A stretch of 64,000 nt of DNA from Ctenosaura bakeri (GCA_948474755.1 CAOLHI010000738.1:62001-126000); one strand, 5' to 3'. Counted from the stretch's first letter, positions 1 to 15,300 are shown. The notes: generated from the sequence alone by a model not told the origin. Translations and numbers: made by a program.

Positions 1-181
1 AGAGCATAGGGTCATTAAAAAGATAACCATGTACTTTCAGTAACTTGATTTTGGCACTATATAGATCCCCTCAAAGGAAAAAATTATTTTCACATCTACA
101 TCCCTTAGTAATGGAAAACAACATTAATAGAGAGGTTTTATTGGTGTAAAATCACCACTAATATCCGGAGTGGCCACATAC

Positions 182-365
182 CTTCTCTAATTCTTTCCAA
201 TCATAGTTTGTGTTCCCAATCACCATTGCTTGCAGTTCACTGGGCTGGAAGAGCTGAAGAACTTTACCTCCACACACCTTGTGAAAGCCTGCATGGAATG
301 CATCATAGAGAGAAGCCACGGATTTATTGAAGATGTAGTCAACATAGGCATCCACAAACTCCTGC
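182..365 (-). CDS. HERC4: HERC4 exon 23 (HECT; last exon in window)
   Basis: Acceptor TTTTGATTTACAG and donor GAAG/GTATGTG. Encodes [20 protein letters not shown], then [13 protein letters not shown] and [11 protein letters not shown]. 184 nt ending in phase 0 at codon 957. The frame stays open a few codons into the intron. The remaining exons, with the catalytic Cys motif, lie left of position 1. Confidence 0.95.
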
Positions 366-3300
366 CTGTAAATCAAAAGAAAAAACAACACCTTTTCAAA
401 AGATAATAATCAGCCACAATCTCATTAGGAAAAAAAATCAGTAGGCAATTTATTTATTGTCAGTAATATTTCTTTGAAGATGTCCCACGATTAAGTATTA
501 CAACAGGACCTCCCAGCAAGAATTCTAACTGAACAAGGGAATCTTCTGGTACTTTACACCTGATTGTTCCTGCTCCAAGTGAGAACAGGCAAACCAACAA
601 AATCTTCTGTCCATGGTTTGATCATCATGATAACTGAACCAGCAACCCATTTTGTGCCTCTTTAAACAAAGCAGACAAATAATCCACAATTTGTTATTTT
701 TTTAATCTTATCAGCAGAGAGACAAACCAGGGTGCCTGTGTTGATGTGATGATAAACACACCATAGACAGAATGTCCATAGTGTTAGCCGTTCAAATTTG
801 CCCCAGAAAATTAGGTAGCACGTACTAGCACACTGCCTCATTTAGTGTAATTCAGAATTCTCAAGAATCTTGGTTTAGTGTGACTTGTGAACTCAGCCAA
901 TAGCTGTATTCATACAAACTTTCTAAAGTAAAGTCGAAGGCTTTCATGGCCAGAATCCATAGGTAGTTGTGGATTTTTCAGGCTATGACACCGTGTTCTA
1001 GCAGTATTTGCTCCTGTTTCGCCTATATCCGTGGCTTCCTGTAGGCTTGCTTTAGATATTATTATTTTGTTGTTGTTGTTATTTAGATATTAATTCCTGA
1101 TGTACACTAAGCTAGAGTTCCACACTGTGCCCTAACCAGAAAAGTCTGGCTTAGATATCAGTTAACTAACCAAGATCCTGTTTTATTGTCCTGGAAAGGG
1201 CAATAAATCAGTGTCCATGTTTGGATGTATTCGAAATTTTGTCTTAATACAAGCCAGGCATGGCACACCAAAGCTTAGATGGGACCCACAGACAGAATTC
1301 ATTTCTAAACAGGTTTCTGTGTTAACAATTATAATAAAAAGTAGTATTTTTGCAAGCTCTAAACAAACAAATTTTGCTTATTCTGTGGAACTCTGTATCA
1401 CGCAAGAGCTTCTTTTCAGTTCAAGTTTGAATTAAACACGAAGAGTATTTGTTCCTTGATAAATTTAAGACAAAAGGAGCTCACTCTGTTCACATCTACT
1501 GCTAAAGCTTACCTATTTTGTTTGACAACAGGAATATCTGCACCATTAGGAATCAACTCTTTAACTTCTGTGGCACCAAAGTTTTCAACAGTAATCTGTA
1601 TAGAATATGAGAGTATAATTTTACTTTTTGCTGCAGAAGAGAATCCACAGTGCAAAATAAGTTAGCAATGTAATTCACACACAACCCAACCCCAGCATTT
1701 TAACAGAACATAGAGAATTACATATTAATACTCATAACATTTGCAATTAAAAAGGTACCAACAGATTATTTTAAGCTTACTGTAAAATTGAGGCAGAAGG
1801 TATCTTCTATATCATCTTCAGGATAGTCCAGTAATTGCTGCATACTCCTGAAAAACCAAGTGTTAACCATCTTTTATTTCAAATTTTAAAATCAACAACA
1901 CACTTTATTAAGCATTATTAACTTCATTAATTTCATAGAACTGAAATGGCTTGATATCCTTCCACAGTAATTTAGTTTATGTTAACAAATCAGAATGGCA
2001 ACAATATATTGCACATGTAAAGCTTTAACAGGTTTATTTGATGTGTTGTCATCATCATCGTCATCTTCTTCTTCTTCTTCTTTATTTGTATCCTGCTTTT
2101 TTCCTGATTTGAGACTCAAAGCATGTTAGGTACATGTAAGGCTTTAAAATTCACTGTAAAAGGTTGATGATCCTTGGATGCTAAAATTAGCCCTTAACAT
2201 CCAAGAACAGATAAAGAATATTTTCATATTTGTAAAGGAAAGCACACAGTTTTTTTCAGATGCTTTATGTTGTACCTGTGACCCATCCCAGCAAGTTGCT
2301 AATGCAGTCTAACAAGCCCCCAAGGAAACAGTTTCACAAAGCAAAAGCAACATCAGAACCAACACACCATTCCAGTAAAGAGTGAAGAGAAACAAGAAGA
2401 ATTAAGGCAAGTCATTTGGTGTGACTGGTACAGTTGGGATTTATTTAATGTGGAAATAGACTGAGATGTCTGTACACAAAGATTTATTTTTCCAGTTTCT
2501 GTATGGCGAAGCAAGAGGGCTTTGTTTTGTGAATGAGGACAGTCTTTGGGGTGCTGCTGCATTTTAACAGTGCACCACTTGAAACTGTGTGAATTCAGTT
2601 TCAAGCAGCCTCCATGAAAGAGCCATTCTGTGGAAAGACAGGTTAATAACAGACACCAGTTTTCTTTTAGGTAAGTAAATTTGTCTCAGCTGCACCACTT
2701 CAGATTGTGTTTGTGGGTTGCTGTGAGTAACATGAGTGAATCCTCCTCTATTTAAATAAATAAAAAAACACTGCACAAAGAAAGTAGGACATCAGGAAGA
2801 GGACTACATTACAACCACTCTTCCTGATATATTATATTTTTACATGCAAGGATTTTTGCCAGGAAAAACATTTAGTAGTGTAAGTCTCCATCTGGAGTCT
2901 GAAGAAGCACAGCCTAGATATAGGCTTACCACTTCAACAAGAGCTGACTCAGAATTCTTTATTTCAATCTTGGTGGTTGCACTTTTTTGAGAGATATGCA
3001 AGGAAGAGAAGGCAATGGTGAGAAGTCCAATACTCTGACTAGAATCCAAGTAGGGCATTTTGCTCTGCTGCTTGTAATTGCACTTTTTCAATAGTTCCAC
3101 GGGGGGGGGGGAAGGCAGGGACAAGAGGATAAGGGTGCTTGGCCTGGTGGCGCTGGTGCTGAAACAATCTAGGAAAGGTGACTTGAAAAATCACCTTGGC
3201 TGTCCAAGCCACCTCTCCCAGAATACCTCAAGACTGCCTCAAAAGCCAGGCACTGGAGAAACAGGCTGCCTGGAGCTGGCAATTTTCTCTAATTGTCTCT

Positions 3301-6300
3301 GCTGAGTTTTTTTTCCATGGCTATTGCTGTGACTTCTTTTTGCTACCACCACATTCAACACCACCACCATCACAGGAACCTTTTGCTTTCAGAGGTAACA
3401 GAACAACAACTAGCACTGCCATCCTCCAAACTGAATGTGTTGAAACCCACAACATGGTGCTTTAATCAAAGAACTCTATCTATATCATAAATCCTAAGCA
3501 GAAATAGATTTATCATAAATATATACCTGCAGCAAAAAAGTAAGAAACTGTCCAAGTTAACAGCTTTATTTGATGTGTTCTCCTCCTCCTCATCATCATT
3601 ATCTCTATTTGTACCCTGCTTTTTTTCCTGGTTTGGGACTCAAAGCAGCTTAGAGATTTTTTTAAAAAATCACTCTTTATTTATTTGTACTAGTGAAATA
3701 AATAATAGTGCATAAATGTTACTTACACTTTGAGTTGCAAAATGCTTACCTGCCAACATCGGGCATTAGCTCTTTGAGGTCTTCCAGGGAAGGCTTCTTG
3801 TTCAGAAGTTTCTTATACAAAGCCAAGGGAAAATGAAGCTCTACAATAGTAAAATTATATATTGCTAGCCCACAGACAACACCAATCAGATGAAACAAGT
3901 CACTATCTTCAAAGGTCTGTCAATAAGAAAGAAACAGGAATTGAACAAATTTAATTAAACTAAGATTATGCAAAACAGTATAGCCCTATGCAGACATGCA
4001 TAAAGCCATATTTATATCCAACAACTGTTAGATCACAAGCAGAACAGTTTTTGCAAGCCTCTGCACTGTCATTATTAATATACATGTTTCAGACTCAAAT
4101 CTATTTTATTTATTTATTTATTATTTATTTGTATCCCGCCTCTCCATATGGATCGAGGCGGCAAACAACTTACAAATAGCATGTATTTCTATATATGCCC
4201 CCAACAAGCTGGGTACTCATTTTACCGACCTGCGGAAGGATGGAAGGCTGAGTCAACCTTGGAGCCTGGCAGGATCGAACTCACAACCTTGTGGCTTACA
4301 GTACTGGCATTTAACCACTGCGCCACCAGGGCTCCCTACAGACCTATCAAGCTGTTTCTTTTCTACATGACAGAAAAATGTTCAACTACTCGGTTTGTAT
4401 TTATCATCAATTCCAGTAAAATAATAACCAAAGAGTTGGACAACTGCTCTTTTTGCAGGTTAGTAATGCAAAGGACTAAACTGAACTTTTATTCTCATTA
4501 GCAAATTCACTCAATCAGTGGAATTTACATAAATGCTGACTTACTAAAGTTCCTACTGATATCAGTGGGTCTCCTCTATTTAGGAATAATGACTGAATTT
4601 AGACCATAATCCTTCTGAGTCCCAGTTTGGGGGAAGGGAAAAGAGAAATGAGACAATGTATTTTAATGTTTTGCTCTCCAAAACAGGAGGTGAATGGGAC
4701 TGCATTCCCTCTGAAGGATCAGGTTTAAATACTGGGAGTACTATTACAACTGGCCTGCTCCTGGAAACCTAAATAAATTCCATGTTCAAAGCACTTTCTG
4801 CCAGTTATTGCTGATGAACTGGTCTAGACACAGATATCCTGCTTATGATTATCCATGCTCTGGTGACATTCTCCTGTGTCACCATAGTGCATCACACTTG
4901 CAACTGGCTCTGAAAACAACTTGGAAATCTCTATTAGCATAAAATACAGCTGCTAGATTATAAAAAGGCACCAATGACTAAAACATACTCACCAGCATAA
5001 CCCAACTACACACGGTCCCTGTCATTTAAAGAGCTGCTGCTGCCCACTAATGCCCTAAACCAGATGAGCACCACAATACCCGCTCCTGCACAAACCTGCT
5101 TAAGTTCTAAAATAGTACTTGGATAGTTCTCCAAGCCATCTAAATAAAGCAAGAGGAACTCTTACAGGGGAAAGGGTCTTTTCCGTTTTAGCACCTCAGT
5201 TACAAAATCACAAATTAACCACTCCAGTGAGGCTTCCCTGATATCAACTCTTACAATCTTTTTGGAAACAGGTCAATACCTTTCTCTACTTTTATAAAAC
5301 TTTCATTGTTAATTGTTCCAGGACTGTTGTAATCCTTGACTTTCATTTTACTTGAGGAATATTATGCTGTTGCTTTTTAAAATTTACCATATTTGCCAGC
5401 GTATTAGACGCACTGGCATATAAGACACACCTCACCTTTAAGGGGTATTTCTCAGGAAAAACATTTTTTAGTTCCCTGGTGAGGGGGATGAAAGGAGTGC
5501 TGCACCAAGGGAGGAGGGGAATGAAAAGAATGCTGCATCAGGAGGAGGGGAATGAGAAGAGTGTTGTACTAGGAGAGGAGGGGAATAAAAAGAATGCTGC
5601 ACCAGGAGAGGAAGGAAATGAAAAGAGTGCTACACCAGTTTTTCTTGGGCCCTAGAGTCAAAATGCACAGGAGAGGAGGAAATAGTAAGGAGTGCTTCAC
5701 CTAGATTCTACTATTCCTTTCCTTCCTGTTTGCTTGGGCAAGGAGAACTTTGGCTCCCAGTTCATTCCCTATGTTTTTAGCATTACCATATTTGCTGGTG
5801 TATAAGACACAACTCATTTTCAAGGGGTATTTTTTCAAAGGGTATTTTTAAGGAAAAAGGTGCATCTTATACGCCAGCAAATACGGTAATGATGTTATTT
5901 ATGTTTTTAATTTTATACCCCTCCGTACTTCTCTGAACTGAAGAGCTAGATTTTAATTCTCAGGGTAAATAAATCATAAAGAATTCCCATGTATCTGTAC
6001 AACACAGAGATCACAAAACACGAAGGCTGGTATAAAGGCTACTGGCCCAAATTGTACAGAATATAGATGAGTAAACAGCTAAGTAGTAATATGAACATAA
6101 AACGCACAGACACAACCAGACACAGTTGCATTTATGCACATGTCTACTTCTGTGAAGGGACAAAGATTAAGCACATTCAGGATGAAACATACAGGCCTAT
6201 AAAATGTTACAGAAGTTCATGGGGTAACAACTCGCACACAGTGTTGCAACTATAAGGCACTAGTATCCTTCTCTAAGCTCCCACAGGGTTATGCTGGAAA

Positions 6301-9300
6301 GCAAACGAGTTTTTTTTCATGTATTCATTGCATTTCTTAGGATAACTTTTGCTTAAAAAAAGATACAGCATCTTATAAAAATATAGTAAAAATATAACAC
6401 AGTGGAAATAATTTATCTATAATATAAAACTATTAAACACCTTTTCATCTTGCTAAATAAATTACATACCTTATCTGAGAACCAGATGAGTCTGGAATCT
6501 TCATTATACCTAAACATTCCATATTTAGGGTCTAACAGCTCTCTCATGATAAGCAAGAAAAATTCCTTGCGAACCCCTCCTGCATCAACGGCTTCCTCTC
6601 CTACAAAAATAACCTAACATTGACAATGCAATGAGCAAACTACAAATAAAAAATCAGACACACCTATATTTGTTACTTAAATAACAAAACACTTAACAAT
6701 AGGCCAATCCTCAAGTAATATTTGTAAATTACATTTAAAGAACATTTCTTACAAATGTACATAAAAATACAATGTACACAAATGAAAAATGTTTATTTGC
6801 AAGCACATATATGGTCTCTGCAGATGTTTATCTGCTTGCTCATAAGACAAACTGGGAATCTGGACATATGTGTAAGCCTCATTCCCAGATGTTGCTGGGT
6901 ACCTGGAAGCACTCCAGCCATTTGGGCACCCAAGATAAAAATCTATACAGGCATCTCTAACTGTATTCAGCTCAGAAAAGTTTACTGAGCTCCCATAATC
7001 ACGAATCTGGCCTTATCAAAGTGCGTGATCACGGGAATTTAATTAATTGTGTTCAACCAAACATAAATAAAGAGACCTATGGACCATGGATAAATTTTCC
7101 AGGTGTGTAATGACACTTGGGAGATAGGCTTTATGTGCAGACCCATGTCCCCATCCTGAGTTTAACTGCAAGTGCAAGCCTAGATGAGCTATGCTGTTTA
7201 AGCACGTCTATCATGGCCCTGCAAGTAGTCCTTAAGTTTGATGAGCAAATGCTGAACAGCAATCTACAGCTTGTATGCAGATATGTGTAAGGCAACATGA
7301 ACAGATTGCGGGGGGAGGACTGACAGGTCATCTCATGATTTTGTGTGATTACAAGAAAGGGACTACTGAATACATTTGTTGGCAGTTGCTTTTCTGCTCA
7401 AAATTCCCTGTCCCTACCCTGGGATTCCAAGATGAATATTTAAAGGGTAGGGAGGGAAGAAAACCAGTCAACGGGTCTTTGGTCTGAGGCAATCATAAAA
7501 GATAAATATGAAAACTTGCTGTACCTTGAGAGGTTTCTTGTAATCTACATTTTTTGTTTTTCTTAGGGCTTCCACGGCATCCCCCACAATATTTTCTCTG
7601 CGCACTATTAAGATCAGACATGGATTGACAGATTCAAATACTGGGAGAAAAATAGATGAGAAATTCTGTCTGTGAGCCTGGTCAACAGCCATCTGGGAAA
7701 AACCAAGTAAAAACCTTAGTGGTAGTAGCAACAGCAATCAATTCTGGGTGCATCATGATAGGCTAATATAAAGAGAATCCACTATTACCTACAATATTCC
7801 TGGTTTATATCTGCACTAATGCCATGTTTTCCAAACTTTGGTACCTGAGGCACAACATCTTTTTTCAACCAGGCCCAGGACAATGGGCAGACACTCTCTC
7901 TGCGACTGTGGGACAGTCTAATTAATTTTGCCTTCAGGCCTCTATTTTTACTTTTGCCCAAGCAGTCAAGGCTCACGGACATAGCCATGCTTTTTGAGTA
8001 ACAGTAGTTTCAGAAGTCTGGGACAGCTATTTTTGGAATGCATGATGGGTGTAGTATTCTGGGAGCTGTGGTCTGAAAAATCAACTTTTCTAAATTGTGA
8101 TAGTTTCAGAGACTGTTCTCAGAGAGTAGTTAGGGAAGGGGTTACTTACTTTGTTCTACCAATTAATAGCAACTAATAGGTGGAAATAAGTGTAAACAAG
8201 GCAAAAGATAAGCGAAGTTGCACAGATTTTCAGTTCAAAGCAGACATTAGAAATACTATGCCACAATGGCTCTCTGATCGCATATTCAAAGCAAAGTAAG
8301 TTCTGAAGCTGCACTTCATATGTGATTGCATACATGGCTCCCCTCTACATAAGGAAAGTATGAGAAGTCATCATTCTCTGTAATGTTTTGAAAATATTTT
8401 ACCTGCATTTGTAACACTGCATCTGTTTGCAAGAGTGTTGTCTTTGCCTGTGCATCAAACACAAAGGGATAGGTGCAAATTGTAACTGGCAAATCTGCTA
8501 GCTGGGGAGGACATGAGAAAAATCTGTTAGTGTGCAGTATCAGCAAAAAGAGGTCTAAAACATTTAATTGATGAAATAAATATTATCAAGCAGGAGGTTT
8601 CTTTTAAATGTGCCTTACATTTCAACAGACAAAAGTTCTGGAATCCTTACTTGGCAAAAATGCAATTTAAGTATCCATTTATGAAAATGTCAGGGCTTTT
8701 TTTAAAACTTGAGATATGCTTAATCCATTATTCTACAAGCAATTTTATCTGTTTAGTCAGCAGATTCAGTGCTGGCTGAGTATTTCAAAACTAGGCCTAT
8801 TTCAAGGCCTACGGTTAAACCAGATTCTGTCAACGCTTTTGTGTCTGGTTTCCAGAAACTTACTGTGGAAATCTGGTAACCTCTTACCTCATTTAATCCA
8901 TGGCTGATATCCTACTCACAGCAGTTCACAAAAGGCAGCCGTAATTAAGAGGGGAAAGCATTGTTAGTTCTTCTGTGTACATTCTTCACCAATCACCACC
9001 AAAATTTTTACTCATTTTGTTCTCTTTTTTAAAAAATTGTAGACAAGCCACTCTCTTAACCTTGTGCATAAACAGCAAAGTCTAAAGACTATGCACACCT
9101 GGATTTTAGGAAAGGTACATGGTCCCACTGTACCTGCACCCAAACACAAGACATGGAGTCCTCCACCACAACCATACCTGACACAAAACCCCTGAGCAGA
9201 CCTTTTTAGGGCCTCTGTACCTCCTAGGTGATCCTTCACAAACACACCTCTCCTGCTTGGGGCCTGCAGAGGCTATCTGGCCATGGCTATGTATCATTCT

Positions 9301-12300
9301 CTTGCCGGGATGCCCTTCAGCTTTCCATTACATCTTGCATTCACCAGCCTGTTTTCTGAAATGCTATTAATGGTTTGTGGCCACCCCACCTTCCAGGTAA
9401 AGACAACAATGCTTCCACACCTGAGTAGCTACAGTGAGGACAGAATTGCCCCGTCTGATCTATGTCGAACACATATAAGAGCTGCTGGACATGGAGAAGG
9501 GAACCAGTTTGAGGTTGAAGCATAAGGCTCCTCAACTTTAAGATGTTAGCCACCTCCAGTTTACAACACTTATTTCAAAACTTCTATCCTAGTCTATCCT
9601 AGAAGCTTATGAAACATAACCAGAATACGGTTAACAAAATAAAATGGTTTACAAAAGCCCTTGAAGATCACAAGCAGAAAAAGAAAACTTAAATATAGGT
9701 TTTCAATGTTTTTGCTTGTTTCATCAATATGTTGTTTCATCAATATGTTGATAATAGTTATAGCATAAATGAACAACCAACTTAATTCATCTTTATATTT
9801 ACAAACAATCTTTCATTTCTTGAGCTGTTGAACAGTAGGTTATTTTTCACATAATCAGTATCTGGACTAGACTGCTTCTGGGCTTCACTCCAAACCAAAG
9901 GAAAAAATATTTCAAACTCCTTACTTGAGCTATAGAAGCAGGAAAAAAATGCACTTCTCATCTAAAAATAAAATTGGTACTTAGATTTAAAATTATTTGG
10001 GGAGAGGACTTTTTTTTCTTTTGAGAGTGCAACTGTTACTGAATGGAAGAGATAGTCACAACACATTCCATGAATAATTGCAAAGATGTGAAGTCAAATG
10101 CTAGTATCCTATCACAGGGAATACATTTGAATAGCTCAAGAAGGGACATGTGTGAGGGGAGATGGCATTCTTAAAAGATAAAACATTCTGATCACTATCA
10201 TTTACTGACATATACGATTTGGTAACAGCAGCCTTCTTTGGAGAGTTTTTAAAAATCCTTGTTTGTTTTCAAGTCCAGTCCTATTGCTATGTTCAGCACA
10301 AACTAAGAATCTTTGTTCTGACCTTGAGCAGTGTCTGTTTGGCAGCAAAATGAAAACATGCCAGAAACAGAGATAACCATTTCTTAGCAACAGATGGTCC
10401 ATAATCCAGCATATATTTCACATTTCCAAGCATGCTGTCTTTTCAGTTTACAGATGGTTATGAAGACTTATTTTCATTTGTAACTTACATTTTTTTCAAG
10501 GAATGTATGGAAACCTAACTAATTTCTATGTATTTCCTCCATTAGTTTGCTTTTGTTTCTGGAGGAGACAGCAGCGCAAGGCAAGTCTGACACCTTCCGC
10601 TATGGCTCAGTTTATAAAACAGAAGCCCCCTCCTCCTCAAGAGAGAACAAGACATAAAAGAAAGGTAACTTCTCTTCTCTCCTTGTTCCTATGTAGAAGA
10701 CAAAGGGATATTTCCTAGTCTTCCTGTCTGGGTATTTGTGAGAGAAAGCTCATGCCTCAGACTCACAAAAATGGTCAGCAGTGACAGAAGATATTGGTTT
10801 AGCTAGGAAGATCAGACAAAGTCCACTGACCACTGATGATTTTCCTGTATCATGCAACAGCTGTAACACTTTGGATAAATCAGTGGAAACAAATAAATAT
10901 AGTCATGACTTTTCATTACAAGAGGGAGCAAATATGAACCCTGAATTGATGCTCCCTCCTCTCTCATTGGCTGAGGCCAGACACACAGGACCACAGTTCA
11001 CTGTTTCATCCAAATCTGCCAGTGCATCATTTCAGCTTCCATAGTCTATACCAGGCTTCTCATGCTACCCCAAGGAACCAGCAATTTTGTTTTCCAATGT
11101 GCCAGGGACTGGTACCATATCTGTGCCCATTGTATACAACTGTTTCTTTCTTGGAAATTCTTTGAAAACTGACACTGGTCCAGGGTTTGCCATCTTGGGT
11201 AGTACTACTATATACTAGCTGAACACATTTAGTTCCCAAAACTTAATTTGTCATTTTGCATGGACCTGACAGACTGCACACTGTTTCAGAAAAAGTTTAT
11301 TTAAGTACTTTGTTCAGGGAAATTAAAACAAAACAAAACACAATGCCTTCAAGAAAATGATACAATGCCTTCAAGAAAATGATCTATCTCAATAGATAGT
11401 CTGTCACAGTGTAAAGCTATTACTGTGTTAAATTACTTCAGGCAGCAGAAAGAAATTTCATAACGAATACTTTCTGCTGGGAAAAAATCCTTACATATTG
11501 AAAAATAAAATATCAGGAAGTGTTTAGATCCTTCTCTCCAACACATTTTTTTGTTTTGTTTTGTTTTGCATTTAGGGAACTTGTTTGATATACTGGGAGC
11601 ACTAAATCAATTTATCCACAGCAATCTGCCATGATATGGTCCAGGAATCCAAGTACATATTTAAAAGCATGGTGTAAAAAACAAATAGAAAAAATTACCA
11701 TTCCATATGCCTGCTGTTGGATCCAGTTGAAATAATCATTTCTTATGTCTATCAAATCCTGTATTTCATGTATGTAGAATTTATCATACTGTATGATTTG
11801 CCCACTTCTTTCATTTACCTAAAATTTAAGAAAAATATTATTTGTTTCTAAGGAATATTTTACATTTTACTTCATAAGATTAAGGCTAATATGGAATGAT
11901 TTTTATGTCAGCCCGCTACAAAAAAAGGACAGATATTCAACTAAATTCTAGGGAAAAAAACCACATTCACCTATAAAGATGTGACCCTTTCCCACAATAT
12001 AACAAAACTGAATAAATGTCTGAGTGCAGTATGCTTTAACCCTTGATAAAACTAACAGAACTAAATCATGCACCTACTGTTCTACTGACCACATAAGCAT
12101 ATTCCTGCAGCCTGCAATTTTTTTAACAAAATGCAATGACAGAAGAACATATTTATCTTTTCACACCTAGCCAGGACTTAAGACTTTAACATTTATAGAT
12201 AGCACTACGGAGAGGGGAACTGGTTCTTTTTGATAAAAAGTTCCACCATCAGAACGAGGCACTGATCTCTTCAATATATCTGAAACTGGCTATTTGTAAC

Positions 12301-15300
12301 AGAATACTAACAAGATAAACTGTATTTTAAATTATTGATTTATAGCAAAACATTGTATTATTACCTGCTGCATGAGAACAAAGCTGCTGTTTGAAAAATA
12401 AGATTGTAGTTGGATACTGTTAGCACTTATTTATTAACAATCAGATCATACTGAACTTGGCTCCAACCAGGTATGCTTAGAAGGGTCTTTCCTGCACTGG
12501 CTTTGTCCTTTGCTTCTGTAGGAAAATACTACTACAACCAGCTGGTATTCACAACATAAATGTGGACTCAGTTTCTGAAACTGACACCAGCTTTCAATCT
12601 GTGCATTTATTTAGGTTCTGATTTTTATGTTATAGTAAATCTAAGGTCTTGACTCCTTTTAATAAAAATGCTAAGGAACATTTCTTCCAGTAACACATGT
12701 TTGAATGTCAAACAAATACCAATGATCTCAACAACTAGAAAGCACAGAATCATAAAATTAGAATTAAACCTCTAAATTAACACCCAACCTAAGTCAACTA
12801 CGTTAATGATGCAACAAATCTGACAAAATGTCCATCACTTTCCAAATAAGGATACAAACTGCCAAGACATACCCTGTGCAAAATTTCCAAAACCTTGAGA
12901 GAAGTGTGCAGACAGCTAGTGAAGATTCTTTGCTCTGAGGCCGGGATACCCATTTTGTACAGTTTTAGAAGGTGAACAACAACATCTTTGTAAAGTTCCA
13001 CTATTTTGAGGAATAACGGGGGTTCCAGAACAGACCACCAGTTTTCTGTTAATAAGAAAGAAAAACAAATCTAGCAATTGTAGTAGCAGATAAAAAAAAA
13101 ATGGGTTTGCATATAATGGATGAAAACCAGCTGTGCCCCTAACAGATTACTGATCCCATTGGTAGAATGCATCTCTACAACCCCTGCACCCCAAAAATGT
13201 GATCCAAAAGTTAAGTCACACCTCCAGAGCAGATGGAGAATAAGAAAAATTCCCACTGCATAGAAGTAAATTCATTCACACAGTGTTGAATATCAACCAG
13301 TATTATTTTCCATCAGCTGTTTAGTGCTACATAACTAGTGCTTAATTTTGTTGTTCTGTGCCTTCAAGTCATTTCTGACTTATAGCAACCCTAAGGTGAA
13401 TCTATCACAGCGTTTTCTGGGGCTGAATGTGTAGTATGATCCCAAGGTCACCCACTGAGTTTAAATGGTTGAGTGGGGAATCGAACTCTGGTTGCCAGGA
13501 TCATAATCTGACGCTCAAACCACTATACCATGCTGGCTCTCTAACTTGTCCTTAACAGTGGTGTAATAATACATCATCCATTTGTCCACCTTCACAGTTT
13601 CAAGGGAAAGTGATTTAGTTCTTTGGCCGGGAAGTAAAGAAAAATGAGCAAGTTCTGTTTTAATATTATCTACAGTCACAATCTCACTATGAAACCTTGT
13701 CTCTACTTCATTATGAAGTAACATCCTCTGGACAGAAAAATGGCAAAAGTTAGTTCTCTTTGCAGTAGAATCTCTCAAACACTGGCAAGAAACTCTATAG
13801 CTCATAACACAATTTATTACATAATAAACACAACAAGCGGCTTGAGGAATTTAAATATTAGCTCCATTAGAGACATGAATAATTCAAAATTTAAAAACAT
13901 TCAGAGCCAAAAATTCTGAACTTGTGTCATATTTGCAGGTTGGTAGTATTTCTCATTCAGAAGCTCGAAGATATACATGCAATAATACTTTCCTTTAGTA
14001 GTGTCATGAACAGAAGATGAGAACTAACTGTAAACACAGTATGAAAGATCATGCTATGTCTACCGTTAGGTTTGGATGCTGCAGCTTTGCAGCAGATTAA
14101 CACATACAAACAAATAAAAACACAGCTTACCAAGTACTTTCAGTGGCGCTTTTTCTAGATTCACAATAGCAGTTGCAAATGGAATAGCCAGTGTCATGTA
14201 GTTGTTTGCATCACTCATTAGTGGGCACTCTGGCAGGGTTAGGAACAGTCTTAGAGCTTCAACGTCAGGCAAAGAACTAGTCAGTTTAGGGATAAGGTTC
14301 TTCTCCAAACTAGCTGCAACCTAGGAATGTTGGGCAAGATAAATTCTACTTTTAAATTAAAAGCACTGTCTATGGGAATAAATCTAAAACCATATTTGAA
14401 CATAAACATTTTTACAAAAACAATAGAGTTTTCGACAACAATCATGATAGTGTTTTTTAAATAGCTACTTTACAAGAATGATAAAGAATAACTGCAATTA
14501 AGGACATTCATTTCTACTTCAGAATGTAACATACAGTCACAACAGACATACTCACTGGTTGTGTTTGGATGTCCTCCCTTCACATTTGCAGGTCTGACCT
14601 TTGCAAATTTCATTATTCACAAGGTGCACGAGCTTGTCCCCCCATTCTCTTCCTCCCATTCCGTTATGTTTTGCTGGGTGCAGAGAAGGGAGGCAAGTGC
14701 CCAGGCAAAATGCAAGGAAATGAGGGAAGGCATGTGTGTGCCTTTCTTCTCCCCTCCAGAACCCCCCTCTCATTTCTCTGCCTCTGACCTCGATGCTGAG
14801 AACTCACGCCAAGGAAACAGGCAAGGGAAAGGGAGAAGGAAGGCTCATACAACCTTCCTTCTCCCCTCTGGGGAATGAAAGCTCCCCCTCTCATTCTCCT
14901 GCCTCTGGCCCCAGCACATAAAGAAGCAAGGGAATGGGAAGGGGGAGGCCTAGAAAGGAATGACAGGTGATTATGTAGGGGGGAGATTATTTGAAGTTTT
15001 TCCACTTTCGCAAGGGTTCTGCACTCCTAACCCTCACAAAAGTGGAGGAGCCACCATACTAAAAAGGCAGCTTGTATTAACTATGGTTTGTAAAGTAATC
15101 CAGGATCCTGTTTGAAGACCAAGAAACTGTGATTTGTTTCATGCAATCATCACTGGTTTTGTTCTACCCATCACTCCTCTAAGGATAGCTTGCTGTTATC
15201 CTGGAGATTTTGCACTAGAGGACTAACAAGGTGTTAGAACAAGTTAGTTCTTTTTTAATTGGCTGTAGAAATAAAGCAGGGAAAAGAACAAACCTTTAAT

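Larger units (their letters stand above)
1848..3749 (-). other. HERC4 intron 20
   Basis: Contains two related LINE-tail fragments (2,025 and 3,560) and a G-run at 3,102-3,111. Open frames here have no recognisable protein. No other feature seen. Confidence 0.8.
3917..6469 (-). other. HERC4 intron 19
   Basis: Contains the tRNA SINE (4,107-4,337) and the TIR element with a minisatellite (5,386-5,889). The rest is AT-rich unique sequence without a signal I can name. Confidence 0.8.
8502..11698 (-). other. HERC4 introns 16 and 15 flanking the microexon
   Basis: The intron before the microexon (8,912-11,698) carries a short tandem duplication at 11,339-11,383. The intron after it (8,502-8,887) is only 386 bp and shows nothing but unique sequence. 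No other repeat recognised. Confidence 0.75.

Noticed and set aside
14552..15005. Several overlapping open frames on both strands
   Set aside because: They lie in a GC-rich repeat with an internal tandem duplication, and no frame has a recognisable protein.
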